Notes: generated from the sequence alone by a model not told the origin. A stretch of 64,000 nucleotides of DNA from Acidimicrobiales bacterium (GCA_041394245.1 JAWKIR010000002.1:1550001-1614000), one strand, 5' to 3'; counted from the first letter of the stretch, positions 19,045 to 27,398 are shown. Program-made: numbers and translations.

Positions 19045-19808
19045 GTGGTTTCCTCGGGTGACATGCGCAGGCCGCGGCTTCCCGATGCCGACCAGTCCGC
19101 GAAGAAGCGGTAGCGGTCACCCCGGATCAGGGTGACCCGCCATTCGACGACCGTCTCGCCGTGCTGGCCGAGTCGTTCGACCCGAAACGCCGCCTCGTCG
19201 GTTCCGCAACCGAGCACGGTGCGCTCTTCGGGGCTCGGGATCACCGGTGCGATGCGTTCCCACCCACGGTCGGGACGGCGATGACACCGCTGCTCGAGCT
19301 CGTCGTAGAGCGCGGTGTGGGAGAAGTCGGCGTCGAGGAGGGCGCGCCCGAGTTCTTCGGGGAGCCACGCGGTGTCGAGCGCCAGCGGCTCGTCGTCGGC
19401 GAACCTGAGCCGTTCGAGCCGGAAGAGCTCGGCGTCGGCCGCGAGCCCGAGCCGGGCCGCGACCTCGGCGTCGGTGACCATGCCCGACGCGACGACCTCG
19501 CTGCGCTGCTCGACGCCGGAGGCCTCGATGGAGGAGAAGAGGCTGTAGAGAGCACCGAGCCGCTGCTCGAACTCGGGCCGCTCGACGACCGTGCCACGAC
19601 CCCGGACCCGGGTGAGGAGGCCATCGGCCTGCAGTCGCCCGACCGCCTCGCGAACGGTGTGCCGGCTCACGTCGTAACGCCGGGTGAGCTCGAGATCGGT
19701 GGGGAAACGATCGTCGAACTCGCCGTCGTCGATCGCTCGGCGCAGCACGTTCTCGAGCTGCGCCCACAGTGGCAGCGTGCTCGATCGGTCGAGTCGGGAT
19801 GAGTCCAT
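19041..19808 (-). CDS. GntR-family (UTRA type) regulator heading the aceK operon
   Basis: 255 residues from ATG 19808. The winged helix-turn-helix (about 10-80) includes YDVSRHTVREAVGRLQADGL, followed by a UTRA-like sensor domain with the terminal VTLIRGDRYRF. It is translationally coupled to aceK by a 4-bp overlap, so it is likely an autoregulator and the controller of aceK. An open extension of about 168 codons was rejected because it runs antisense through the neighbouring gene. Confidence 0.88.
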   Translation of the reverse strand: MDSSRLDRSSTLPLWAQLENVLRRAIDDGEFDDRFPTDLELTRRYDVSRHTVREAVGRLQADGLLTRVRGRGTVVERPEFEQRLGALYSLFSSIEASGVEQRSEVVASGMVTDAEVAARLGLAADAELFRLERLRFADDEPLALDTAWLPEELGRALLDADFSHTALYDELEQRCHRRPDRGWERIAPVIPSPEERTVLGCGTDEAAFRVERLGQHGETVVEWRVTLIRGDRYRFFADWSASGSRGLRMSPEETT

Positions 19809-19812
19809 CGTG

Positions 19813-19827
19813 AGGGTGCTCACCCTA
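19813..19827 (-). promoter_or_regulatory. Palindrome over the promoter of the GntR-aceK operon
   Basis: AGGGTG-ct-CACCCT (19813-19826) is an inverted repeat with 6-bp arms. Read on the - strand it overlaps a TAGGGT -10 (19827 to 19822) that lies 13 bp before the GntR ATG. A dimeric regulator bound here would block transcription, which fits autoregulation. Confidence 0.45.
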
Positions 19828-19892
19828 TCGGCGGCACCACCGTCCGTTTCGCCCTCGCGTGCGTGCACCGCGCAGGCATGCGATCGTGACGC

Positions 19893-20315
19893 ATGGCTGA
19901 ACCACTCCATGTCGACGACCGGCTGGCCCTCGCCGAGCTCGCGGCCCGCTATGCCGTCGCCGTCGACCTCCGCGACTTCGAACGGCTGCGCGAGGTGTTC
20001 GTCGCCGACTGCCGACTCGACACCGGACGAGCCGTTCGCGACGGCATCGACGCGGTCCTGGACGCGATGCAGGGCCTCCATCGCTACGAGGCGACGAACC
20101 ACATGGTCGGACAGCAGCTGCTCGAGCGCCACGATGGCGACATCCGAGGCGTCACGTACTGCACTGCGCACCATCTCGGCGTCGACGGTGACAGCCGGAC
20201 CGACACGGTCATGCACATCCGCTACCACGACCGCTTCGTCCGCACCGACGACGGGTGGCGCATCGCGACTCGTCGTCTCGAGGTCGTCTGGACCGACCAC
20301 CAGCCGGTGCACTGA
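19893..20315 (+). CDS. SnoaL-like (NTF2-fold) protein
   Basis: 140 residues. The pattern LALAELAARYAVAVDLRDFERLREVFVAD, with an acidic N-terminal helix, and the ending RFVRTDDGWRIATRRLEVVW are typical of SnoaL-4-like polyketide-cyclase/NTF2-fold proteins. Members act as isomerases, dehydratases or ligand-binding proteins. Divergent from the GntR-aceK operon. The next gene is convergent. Confidence 0.8.
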   Translation: MAEPLHVDDRLALAELAARYAVAVDLRDFERLREVFVADCRLDTGRAVRDGIDAVLDAMQGLHRYEATNHMVGQQLLERHDGDIRGVTYCTAHHLGVDGDSRTDTVMHIRYHDRFVRTDDGWRIATRRLEVVWTDHQPVH

Positions 20316-20328
20316 CCGGGTGGGTCAG
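20312..20328. terminator. Short palindrome across two convergent stop codons
   Basis: CTGACC-gggtg-GGTCAG has 6-bp arms and contains the stop codons of both the SnoaL-like gene and the chorismate mutase gene. It may act as a bidirectional terminator. Confidence 0.35.
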
Positions 20329-20609
20329 CCGCCGTTGGCGGCGCGCTCGTGATGGCGGATCACTTCGGCGATCACGAATCGGAGGAACGCCTCGCTGAAC
20401 GCGGGATCGAGGTTGGCCGATGCCGCCAGTTCACGGAGGCGGGCGATCTGCTGTTCCTCGCGAGCCGGGTCGGCGGGAGGCAGCCCGGCGACGGCCTTGT
20501 ACTCCCCGACCGCCTTGGTGACCTTGAACCGTTCGGCGAGCAGGAGGATCAGCGCCGCATCGATGTTGTCGATGCTGGAGCGATACTGCTCGAGCTGTGG
20601 ATCGCTCAT
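20325..20609 (-). CDS. Chorismate mutase, AroQ (type II) class
   Basis: 94 residues from ATG 20609. The all-helical AroQ pattern is clear: IDNIDAALILLLAERFKVTKAVGEYKA, then PPADPAREEQQIARLRELA and a third helix AFLRFVIAEVIRHHE. It converts chorismate to prephenate, the branch point to Phe and Tyr. The conserved Arg, Lys, Glu and Gln positions of the active site are present by inspection. Stand-alone mutases of this size are common in actinobacteria. The longer open frame to 20690 runs through a hairpin region and into tRNA-Val and was rejected. Confidence 0.88.
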   Translation of the reverse strand: MSDPQLEQYRSSIDNIDAALILLLAERFKVTKAVGEYKAVAGLPPADPAREEQQIARLRELAASANLDPAFSEAFLRFVIAEVIRHHERAANGG

Positions 20610-20636
20610 GAATCTCCGAAGGGTTTCCCCTTGGCG

Positions 20637-20676
20637 TTCCGGCGAAGCCGGAACTCCAAGGAACCCGAAGGGTTCC
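20637..20676 (-). terminator. Two hairpins just after tRNA-Val
   Basis: Perfect 7-bp stems at 20660-20676 and 20637-20653, starting 3 bp after the tRNA 3' end. In the transcribed sense the first contains C-UUCG-G, an extra-stable tetraloop. There is no T-run. They may serve as terminator or processing structures. Confidence 0.5.
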
Positions 20677-20678
20677 CG

Positions 20679-20752
20679 TGGGCCGTACAAGAGTCGAACT
20701 TGTGACCTCCTGCGTGTCGAGCAGGCGCTCTAACCAACTGAGCTAACGGCCC
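20679..20752 (-). tRNA. tRNA-Val (anticodon GAC)
   Basis: 74 nt cloverleaf: acceptor GGGCCGU/ACGGCCC with discriminator A, D-arm GCUC/GAGC, anticodon stem CCUGC/GCAGG around UCGACAC (anticodon GAC), T-arm ACAAG/CUUGU around UUCGACU. CCA is not encoded. Confidence 0.95.
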
Positions 20753-20863
20753 CGAAGTCGGAAACTGTAGCAGCGGTTCTCGCGAATCCCGAACGGGGAT
20801 GTACGGAACGAACGAGCCGAGGCCGCCGCCTGTGGCGGCGACCCCGTTCTCGATGTACTGACG

Positions 20864-20938
20864 AGCGCCGGGCGGGATTTGAACCCGCGACTGTACGGCT
20901 TTGCAGGCCGTTCCCTTGGGCCGCTCGGGCACCGGCGC
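20864..20938 (-). tRNA. tRNA-Cys (anticodon GCA)
   Basis: 75 nt cloverleaf: acceptor GCGCCGG/CCGGCGC with discriminator U (typical of tRNA-Cys), anticodon stem ACGGC/GCCGU around CUGCAAA (anticodon GCA), T-arm GCGGG/CCCGC around UUCAAAU. CCA is not encoded. A GCCGCC-type hairpin (20823-20840) follows it. Confidence 0.95.
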
Positions 20939-20987
20939 CAGCGGGTGAAATGGTAGCGGGACACGGCGTTCGTGCGAGCATGGAGCC

Positions 20988-21671
20988 GTGACCGACTCCG
21001 AATCCGCCCGCCGCTCACCGCTCGACATGCTCGGCGTCTTGGCCAAGACCGACGGCGAACTGAGCGACACCAGCCGTCTGGTCGAGATCTACACGATGGA
21101 GGGACTCCTCCAGATCATGTGGCACGGTGCCCCGGGCGCGACCGACGTCGTGCTGATGTGCGGTGGGGCGATGGGCGGGATGCTCGGGCCGGGCCGCTCG
21201 CTGTATCTCGAGCTGGGTCTCGAACTCGCGGCGGAAGGCCGGGCAGCGATGGCCGTCGGCTACCGCAAGCCCGGCGACCTCACGCGGTCACTGCTCGACA
21301 CCTGCGCGGCGGCCGATCTGGCGCTGCGTAACGGCGCCGAACGCTTCGTCATCCTCGGTCATTCGTTCGGCGGTGCGGTCGCGATCCAGGCGGCGTCGAC
21401 GTTCACGGCCCACACCGCCGGCGTCGTCACCTACGCGACCCAGTCGGCCGGGTGCGAGGAGGCCGCCCGCATCGGCGACACCCCCCTGCTGCTGCTCCAC
21501 GGCGACCGCGACTCGATCCTCGGGCCGGAGAACTCGCTGATGGTGCGGACCCTCGCCGGCACCGGAGAGGTGCGCATCTTCCCCGACACCGACCACCTGA
21601 TGGCGGAAGTGGCCGACGAGATCGCCGAGATCACCGGCACCTGGGTCCGCGAGAAGTTCGCCGCCCACTAG
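20988..21671 (+). CDS. Alpha/beta-hydrolase
   Basis: 227 residues from GTG 20988. The nucleophile elbow GHSFGG holds the catalytic Ser, HGDRD provides the acidic residue, and PDTDHLM provides the His. The N-terminal part (GAPGATDVVLMCGGAMGG) forms the oxyanion region. Substrate unknown; it resembles small dienelactone-hydrolase-like or esterase proteins. Its stop TAG shares a CTAG with the stop of the convergent 63-residue gene. Confidence 0.82.
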   Translation: MTDSESARRSPLDMLGVLAKTDGELSDTSRLVEIYTMEGLLQIMWHGAPGATDVVLMCGGAMGGMLGPGRSLYLELGLELAAEGRAAMAVGYRKPGDLTRSLLDTCAAADLALRNGAERFVILGHSFGGAVAIQAASTFTAHTAGVVTYATQSAGCEEAARIGDTPLLLLHGDRDSILGPENSLMVRTLAGTGEVRIFPDTDHLMAEVADEIAEITGTWVREKFAAH

Positions 21672-21859
21672 CTCCGGGGTTCGTCGGCGAGGAGGGCACG
21701 AAGACCGTCCTCCACGCGGCGGAGTCGGGCGGTGACATCGCGAAGACGACCCAGCAGGGCCATCGCCTCCTCGCGCTTCAGCGCATCGGATCCGGCGGGG
21801 AGCATGGCGATCGACCGGCGGAGGTGCTCGATCTCGTGATCTCGGTCGAACTGCAGCAT
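21668..21859 (-). CDS. Small helical protein under a predicted SOS box
   Basis: 63 residues, highly charged and predicted helical or coiled-coil (HEIEHLRRSIAML..., then ALLGRLRDVTARLRRVEDGL), with no Cys or transmembrane segment. I recognise no family. TACGAT lies 6 bp before the ATG, so the mRNA is probably leaderless. A perfect LexA-type site abuts that -10, suggesting DNA-damage control. Small SOS-induced proteins in other bacteria often block cell division or modulate polymerases, but nothing in this sequence shows which, if either, applies. Confidence 0.6.
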   Translation of the reverse strand: MLQFDRDHEIEHLRRSIAMLPAGSDALKREEAMALLGRLRDVTARLRRVEDGLRALLADEPRS

Positions 21860-21865
21860 CGCCGC

Positions 21866-21908
21866 ATCGTAGCGAACACACGTTCGCCCGCAAGTCGCGA
21901 CATAGAGT
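21866..21908. promoter_or_regulatory. Divergent promoters flanking a perfect SOS (LexA) box
   Basis: CGAACACACGTTCG at 21873-21886 matches the Gram-positive/mycobacterial LexA box (CGAACRNRYGTTYG) at every position, and the palindrome extends to 16 bp with outer G/C. On its left is the -10 TACGAT (21871 to 21866) of the 63-residue gene. On its right is the -10 TAGAGT (21903-21908) of the SDR gene, 16 bp away. One bound dimer could repress both. Confidence 0.65.
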
Positions 21909-21915
21909 GTCGCCC

Positions 21916-22746
21916 ATGTCGATCGAGATCAACTTCACCGGACGAGTCGCCCTGGTCGTGGGCGGCGGTGGCGGCGGCATCGGAACCGCGGTCTGTCAGC
22001 GCCTCGCCGCCGCCGGCGCCGATGTGATCGCCGTGAGCGCGGTAGCCGAACACGTCGACGCCACGAAGGCCGATGTCGAGGCCCTCGGCCGGCGGGCGTC
22101 GGCCCAGGTCGCCGACGTCACCGACTTCGATGCCCTGCGCGCCGCGATCGACGCGGGCGCCGACGAGATGGGTCCGCCGGACCTCGTCGTCAACGTGGTC
22201 GGCGGCGCGACCCCCGACCACTGGCATCGCCTGACCGACTTCCCGATCGAGTCGTTCGATCACCTGATGACCACCAACCTCCGCTATGCGTTCATCGCGT
22301 GTCAGCACGTCGCGAAGGGGTTGATCGAACGAGGTCGACCCGGCGCGATCGTCAACATCTCGTCGATCGCCAGCCGGGGCCAGCCCCTCCTGTCGGCCTA
22401 CGGCGCGGCGAAGGCGGGGCTCGACTCACTGACCCGTTCGATGGCGATGGAGTGGGGTCGCCACGGGATCCGGGCCAACACGCTCGCCCCCGGCACGATC
22501 AACACGCCCCGTTCGGGCCGCGACCCCGACGAGGTCGACCCGCTGGCGGCGAGCATCACGCTGCGGCGGCGCGGCCGACCTGACGACATCGCCGACGTGG
22601 CGCTCTTCCTGCTCTCCGACCTCGCGAGCTACGTGAGCGGCCAGACCATCGACGTCGACGGCGGGCCGAGCCGGGGTGGCGTCGACGAGCACGACCTGCC
22701 CATCTTCGTCACCAACGAGGCGATCCGCAGCCGCTTCGAGCAGTAG
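21916..22746 (+). CDS. Short-chain dehydrogenase/reductase
   Basis: 276 residues from ATG 21916, 7 bp after TAGAGT. It has the classical SDR layout, but the cofactor loop is unusually glycine-rich (VVGGGGGGIGTA). The catalytic Ser (NISSIASRG), YGAAK with Tyr and Lys, and the C-terminal YVSGQTIDVDGG are present. Probably NAD(P)-dependent 3-oxoacyl or alcohol oxidoreductase; substrate unknown. A GTG 9 bp upstream also opens the frame, but the -10 spacing favours the ATG. It is the right-hand member of the divergent pair sharing the SOS box. Confidence 0.88.
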   Translation: MSIEINFTGRVALVVGGGGGGIGTAVCQRLAAAGADVIAVSAVAEHVDATKADVEALGRRASAQVADVTDFDALRAAIDAGADEMGPPDLVVNVVGGATPDHWHRLTDFPIESFDHLMTTNLRYAFIACQHVAKGLIERGRPGAIVNISSIASRGQPLLSAYGAAKAGLDSLTRSMAMEWGRHGIRANTLAPGTINTPRSGRDPDEVDPLAASITLRRRGRPDDIADVALFLLSDLASYVSGQTIDVDGGPSRGGVDEHDLPIFVTNEAIRSRFEQ

Positions 22747-22747
22747 G

Positions 22748-23674
22748 TCACGAACGAGCGCCGACGGCGACCCAGCGTCCGTCGTCGGTGGCCTCGGCTT
22801 CGCCGCGCGTGAGCATCCGGGCGAGATGCAGTTCGGCGCAGCGACGTTCGGCGCGGTCGGCGAAGCTCGCCGGGATGTGGGCCCGATACATGAAGCGGTG
22901 GGCGACGAGGTCCTCGAGGCCACGCGGTTCGGCCAGGAAGTCGAGCATGGCCCGGTGTCGGCGCTCGATCACGGCGAGATACGCGTCGATCATCTCGAGG
23001 AATCGGTCCCGCCCGTCGATCACGCCCTTCTGGTGGAACGTCACGTAGTGGGCGGCATCTTCCTGGCGGACTCGATGCAGGCTCGCCTCGAAGTCCTCCA
23101 AGTCGCTCCACACGTCGCCGTAGTAGGGCCCGAACCCGGTGAGGTCGATGTCGGAGAGGAAGAAGACGCCGCCCGAGATGCGGAACCCGCTGTGCCCCCG
23201 CGTGTGGCCCGGCAGGTGCACGGCCTCGACGGTCACACCGCCGAGGTCGAAGACGTGACCGTCGCCGAATCCGGTGGCGTCGGGGCGGTCGGTGTAGTGG
23301 AACTCGTCACGGAAGGTGGCCCGCGCGTCGTCCTCGTCGTCGGGCCCGAACCCGTAGACCTCCATCAGGCCGTCGAGACCGCGGGCCGCGAGCAGATCCG
23401 CTTCGTGGATGTGGAGTCGGGCATCGGCATACATCCCGTTGCCGGCCATGTGGTCCTCGTGCCCGTGGCTGTTGATCACGGCATCGACGGCGACACCCAC
23501 GCCACCCTTCGCGACGACGGTCACCGACGGGTCGATGACGACGGTCTCGCCTGCCCCCGCGACCACGAGCGAGTTGCCGCTGGGGTACCCGCCGTTGCCG
23601 TCGCCGATCAACACGGTCACTCCGGCCGCGAGGGAACGGGCCTCGTCGCCCCAGTGCCGAGTCACGTCGTCCAT
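22748..23674 (-). CDS. MBL-fold metallo-hydrolase
   Basis: 308 residues. The metal-binding signature NSHGHEDHMAGNG (HxHxDH variant with Glu) and the later LPGHTRGHSGFR are diagnostic of the metallo-beta-lactamase superfamily; FFLSDIDLTGFGP provides the bridging Asp. Likely a lactonase or thioesterase-like hydrolase. The C-terminal roughly 90 residues form a helical domain ending in a winged-helix-like segment, as in LACTB2-type proteins. A TAGGGT box 6 bp before the ATG marks a leaderless promoter. Confidence 0.88.
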   Translation of the reverse strand: MDDVTRHWGDEARSLAAGVTVLIGDGNGGYPSGNSLVVAGAGETVVIDPSVTVVAKGGVGVAVDAVINSHGHEDHMAGNGMYADARLHIHEADLLAARGLDGLMEVYGFGPDDEDDARATFRDEFHYTDRPDATGFGDGHVFDLGGVTVEAVHLPGHTRGHSGFRISGGVFFLSDIDLTGFGPYYGDVWSDLEDFEASLHRVRQEDAAHYVTFHQKGVIDGRDRFLEMIDAYLAVIERRHRAMLDFLAEPRGLEDLVAHRFMYRAHIPASFADRAERRCAELHLARMLTRGEAEATDDGRWVAVGARS

Positions 23675-23680
23675 GGCCGG

Positions 23681-23686
23681 ACCCTA
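23681..23686 (-). promoter_or_regulatory. -10 box of the MBL-fold gene
   Basis: TAGGGT on the - strand, 6 bp before the ATG at 23674; no Shine-Dalgarno sequence. Confidence 0.5.
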
Positions 23687-23759
23687 ACGGTCGGGAGAAG
23701 ATCCTCGGAACGTGATCTGCGTCATGGTCGGACGTCGTCTCGACGTCGACGATGGGCAC

Positions 23760-23969
23760 ATGAACCGATCACCGTCCTTCATCGCCAGCGTCTGCTTCGT
23801 CGCCGCGGCGCTCGCCATCGGCCCCTTCGGCCCGGCGAGCGAGAACGCGACGAAGGACACCCGACCCGTCGATTGTGTCGCGACACACGCGGCCGCACCG
23901 TCGACCACCATTGCGACGACCATCGCGACCACCATCGCGACCACCATCGCGGCCCCGTGCCGGCCGTGA
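23760..23969 (+). CDS. Small secreted Thr/Ala-rich peptide
   Basis: 69 residues: a signal peptide (MNRSPSFIASVCFVAAALAI) followed by a short mature part with two Cys and four tandem TTIA units from a 12-bp repeat (23904-23951). No family recognised. It sits alone between divergent promoters. It could be spurious, but the well-formed signal peptide and in-frame repeat favour a real gene. Confidence 0.4.
   Translation: MNRSPSFIASVCFVAAALAIGPFGPASENATKDTRPVDCVATHAAAPSTTIATTIATTIATTIAAPCRP
23904..23951 (+). repeat. Four 12-bp tandem repeats (TTIA codons)
   Basis: Units of ACCACCATCGCG with minor variation at 23904, 23916, 23928 and 23940, in frame with the small secreted peptide. Slippage could change copy number. 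Confidence 0.7.
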
Positions 23970-23988
23970 CCGACCGAGCCCCGTCCCC

Positions 23989-23994
23989 TACGGT
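23989..23994 (+). promoter_or_regulatory. -10 box of the cyclase gene
   Basis: TACGGT lies 6 bp before ATG 24001; no Shine-Dalgarno sequence. Confidence 0.45.
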
Positions 23995-24000
23995 TCGCTC

Positions 24001-24936
24001 ATGGCAACCGACGAGTGGACTCCCGACCGGATGCGTTCGGTCTTCGAAAGCGTCAAGAACTGGGGACGGTGGGGTGACGACGACGAGGCCGGTGCGCTCA
24101 ACCTGATCACCGCGGCGAAGCGGGTCGAGGCGGCGGCCGCCGTCCGCAGCGGCACGGTCGTGAGCTGCTCGCTGCCGCTGGCCGTCAAACCGGCCGCCGA
24201 CAATCCGCACCCAGCGCTGCACATGATGGTGCGCGGTGGCGACGACTGCGTGATGCCCGGGTCGGACTTCGAGACGACGATGGACTTCGTCGGTGTGGCG
24301 TTCCACGGCATGGCCACGAGCCACATCGACGCCCTGTGTCACGTGTTCGTCGACGGACAGATGTACAACGGCTTCGCCGGCACCGAGGTGAAGAGCACGG
24401 GTGCCCGTCACGGCAGCATCATGTGTGCGAGCGACGGCATCGTGTCGCGCGGGGTGCTGCTCGACATTCCCCGGTTCCTCGGCGTGCCCTCGCTCGAGAA
24501 GACCCACATGATCTCCCTGGCCGAACTCGAGGCATGCGAGGCCGCCCAGGGCGTCTCGGTCGGCGAAGGCGACATCTTGCTGGTCGCCACCGGCCGTGAT
24601 GCGCGGCGGACCGAAGAGGGCCCGTGGATCCCGTGGCACGGCCTTCCCGGTCTGCATCCCGAGTGCATCCCCTGGCTCCACGACCGCGGCATCGCCGTGC
24701 TCGGGGCCGACGGGGTGTCCGACGGCCTCCCCGGGCTCGGGATCGACGGCTGGTTCATGCCCGTGCATCAGTGCGCCCTCGTCGCCATGGGGGTGCACCT
24801 GCTCGACAACCTGCGTCTCGACCGGCTGGGTGAGGCGTGCGCGGCGCAGGGACAGTGGGACTTCCAGTTCACGGTCGCCCCACTCCACGTCGAGGGCGGC
24901 ACCGGTTCCCCGGTGAGCCCGATCGCCGTCCTCTAG
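24001..24936 (+). CDS. Cyclase/kynurenine-formamidase-family metal hydrolase
   Basis: 311 residues from ATG 24001. The signature TSHIDALCHVFVDGQMYNG contains the HxDxxxH metal ligands of the cyclase (Pfam Cyclase) family. GDILLVATGRD and the terminal substrate-binding segment are also conserved. Family members hydrolyse N-formylkynurenine or similar amides and lactones; no tryptophan-degradation genes are nearby, so the substrate is open. An upstream in-frame extension overlaps the secreted-peptide region and was rejected. Its stop shares CTAG with the convergent GH3 gene. Confidence 0.88.
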   Translation: MATDEWTPDRMRSVFESVKNWGRWGDDDEAGALNLITAAKRVEAAAAVRSGTVVSCSLPLAVKPAADNPHPALHMMVRGGDDCVMPGSDFETTMDFVGVAFHGMATSHIDALCHVFVDGQMYNGFAGTEVKSTGARHGSIMCASDGIVSRGVLLDIPRFLGVPSLEKTHMISLAELEACEAAQGVSVGEGDILLVATGRDARRTEEGPWIPWHGLPGLHPECIPWLHDRGIAVLGADGVSDGLPGLGIDGWFMPVHQCALVAMGVHLLDNLRLDRLGEACAAQGQWDFQFTVAPLHVEGGTGSPVSPIAVL

Positions 24937-27398
24937 GACGGGTCGGGCACGACCACCTCGACGGTCGACCGGATGTCGGTGGCGGATGCCGCGACCACCA
25001 CGATGTAGCGGCCGGGATCGACGACCCATGCGTGCACGCCGGCGTCCCAGCGGGCGAACGAACGCTCCGAGAGGCGTACGGTCGCCGTGCCGGTCGCGCC
25101 CGGCACGAGATGCACCTTCGCGAAACCGGCGAGCTCCTTCTCGGGCCGGGGAACGACGTGCTCGGTGGGTGAGACGTAGATCTGCACCACGTCGCTCCCG
25201 GTCCGCTCGCCGGTGTTGGTGACCGGCACGGTGACGACGAGATCGACGCCGTCCCCTGCCACCTTCGGCGCACCCCACTCGAAGGTGGTGTAGGAGCCGC
25301 CGTGACCGAACGGGATCAGGGGCTCGATCCCGCGGGTGTCGTACCAGCGGTAGCCGACGAAGATCCCTTCGCCGTAGCGGACAACCCCGGCCTCTCCCGG
25401 ATAGTTGACGTAGGCGGGGGTGTCGCGTTCGTCGCGGGCCCAGGTGGTCGGCATCCGACCGCCGGGTTCGGCGTCGCCGACCAACACGTCGGCGATGGCA
25501 TCACCGGCCTCCTGGCCCGGATACCACGCCAGGAGCACCGCGGGCACGTCATCGAGCCAGGGCAGGGTCATCGGCGCTCCGCAGTTGAGCACCACGACGG
25601 TGTTCGGGTTCGCAGCGACGACGGCCCGCACGAGGTCGTCCTGGCCGTTGGGCAGCTCGATGGACTCGCGATCCCCACCCTCCGACTCCCACTCGTTGTT
25701 GGATCCGACGACCACGACCGCGGTCTCGGCCCGGGCCGCGAGGGCCACGGCGTCGGCGATCCCCTGCTCCCGGTCGTCGTCGGCGAGCTCGACCCCGACG
25801 TCGACCACACAGATCCACTGACCCGGCCCGCGCGGCACGTGTTCCAGCCGCATCCGGTAGGTCCGCCCCGCCTCGAGGTCGATGGTGCCGGTGCCTCCGT
25901 GCTGACCGAGTCCGCCGCTGAAGGGTTCGACTGCGTTGTCGGCCACGAGCACGTCGTCGACGAAGAGCCGGGAGTGGGCGAAACCGAGGGCACAGGCGCG
26001 GTGCCGTCCCGACTGGTTCGGCGTCATCTCGAACGTCATCCGGACCGACATCGTGTCGTGGCCCTTCGGCCACGAGTCGCCGACCCACACGCCGAACGCC
26101 CTCGCACGGGTGACAGTCTCGAAGATCTCGCCGTCGAAGCCGATGCCGTCGTACAGCTCGAAGGTGACCCCGCCCTCCCCCATCCATTCCGGGGGTACGG
26201 GCGCGGCCTTGCGCCGCATGTCGAGGCCGGGCGCCCAACCCACGAGCCGATCGCCGAGGCGCTCGGTCATGGAGTCGAGCACATTGGTGGTCCGGTGTGC
26301 GGTGAGGTTCGCCGACCCGCCGCCCAGCATCGCGGTGGATGCGACGCCCGGGCCGATCAGCGCGATCGTGCCGGACCCGGCCAGCGGCAGGACGGCCTCG
26401 CCGTCGAGGCCGGGCGCGTTCTTGACGAGCACCATCCCGGCCGCCGCTGCGCCGCGTACGAGCTCACGGTGCTCCGGGCGGTCGACGCTGCGCTCCTCGT
26501 GATCGGTCTCCGCCCCGAGGCGCCCACGCCACTTCAGGAACGAGACGATGCGGCGGACCTTGTCGTCGATCGACGCCTCATCGACCTCACCGGCCTCGAC
26601 CGCGGCCTGGAGCCTTCCCCCGCCCCACCAGCGACCCGGCCCCGGCATCTCGAGGTCGAGTCCGTGCCGCGCCGGCGCGACGGTTTCCTTGATCGCGCCC
26701 CAATCGGACACGACGAAACCGTCGAAGCCCCACTCGTCCTTCAGCACGTCGACGAGGAGGTCGGGGTGGGCGCAGGCATGGTCGCCGTTGACGTAGTTGT
26801 ACGCACCCATCACCGAGGCGACGCCCGCCTCCTTCACTGCCGCCTCGAAGGGTGGCAGATAGATCTCGCGCAGGGAACGTTCGTCGACATCGACGTCGAT
26901 GGTGAAGCGTTCGAACTCCTGGTCGTTGGCGACGAAGTGCTTCACGCACGCGCCGACGCCCTGGCTCTGCACGCCGCGGATGTAGGCGACGGCGATCCGG
27001 GAACTCAGCTCGGGGTCCTCGCTGTACGACTCGAAGTGCCGTCCGCCGCGTGGCGAGCGGTGGAGGTTGACGGTCGGTGCGAGGAGCACGTCGATCCGGC
27101 GGTCGTTGCCCTCGACACCCAGGGCGACCCCGACCTCCTCGACCAGCGCGGTGTCCCACGTGGCACTGATCGCCGACGGTCCGGGCACGACGAGTCCCGG
27201 ACCGGTGCCCCGACCCCGGGCTCCGACCGGTCCGTCGCTCAGGGTCCAGTCCGGGATCCCGAGCCGTTCGCAACCCTGGACGACCCAGGCGCTGTCGCCG
27301 CGCACCATCGTGCACTTCTCTTCGAGCGTCATCTGCGACACGAGGTGGTTGACCTCGTCGCTCGTGTGCCGACGGGCGGCTGGGTCCTGCGGTGACAT
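24933..27398 (-). CDS. GH3 beta-glucosidase with PA14 insertion
   Basis: 821 residues from ATG 27398, which has a good Shine-Dalgarno AGGAGA. The GH3 (alpha/beta)8 domain starts at VSQMTLEEKCTMVRG, with nucleophile Asp232 in VVSDWGAI and the substrate-contact motif KHFVANDQE. A PA14 domain (about 390-530) interrupts the second domain, and an Fn3-like domain closes the protein. PA14-containing GH3 enzymes hydrolyse beta-glucosides or oligosaccharide ends. No signal peptide, so it is cytoplasmic. Divergent from a second GH3 gene; an 81-bp spacer carries an inverted repeat. Confidence 0.93.
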   Translation of the reverse strand: MSPQDPAARRHTSDEVNHLVSQMTLEEKCTMVRGDSAWVVQGCERLGIPDWTLSDGPVGARGRGTGPGLVVPGPSAISATWDTALVEEVGVALGVEGNDRRIDVLLAPTVNLHRSPRGGRHFESYSEDPELSSRIAVAYIRGVQSQGVGACVKHFVANDQEFERFTIDVDVDERSLREIYLPPFEAAVKEAGVASVMGAYNYVNGDHACAHPDLLVDVLKDEWGFDGFVVSDWGAIKETVAPARHGLDLEMPGPGRWWGGGRLQAAVEAGEVDEASIDDKVRRIVSFLKWRGRLGAETDHEERSVDRPEHRELVRGAAAAGMVLVKNAPGLDGEAVLPLAGSGTIALIGPGVASTAMLGGGSANLTAHRTTNVLDSMTERLGDRLVGWAPGLDMRRKAAPVPPEWMGEGGVTFELYDGIGFDGEIFETVTRARAFGVWVGDSWPKGHDTMSVRMTFEMTPNQSGRHRACALGFAHSRLFVDDVLVADNAVEPFSGGLGQHGGTGTIDLEAGRTYRMRLEHVPRGPGQWICVVDVGVELADDDREQGIADAVALAARAETAVVVVGSNNEWESEGGDRESIELPNGQDDLVRAVVAANPNTVVVLNCGAPMTLPWLDDVPAVLLAWYPGQEAGDAIADVLVGDAEPGGRMPTTWARDERDTPAYVNYPGEAGVVRYGEGIFVGYRWYDTRGIEPLIPFGHGGSYTTFEWGAPKVAGDGVDLVVTVPVTNTGERTGSDVVQIYVSPTEHVVPRPEKELAGFAKVHLVPGATGTATVRLSERSFARWDAGVHAWVVDPGRYIVVVAASATDIRSTVEVVVPDPS

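Noticed and set aside
20606..21070. Open frame reading through tRNA-Val and tRNA-Cys
   Set aside because: Both tRNAs fold as full cloverleafs on the same strand; the frame is incidental.
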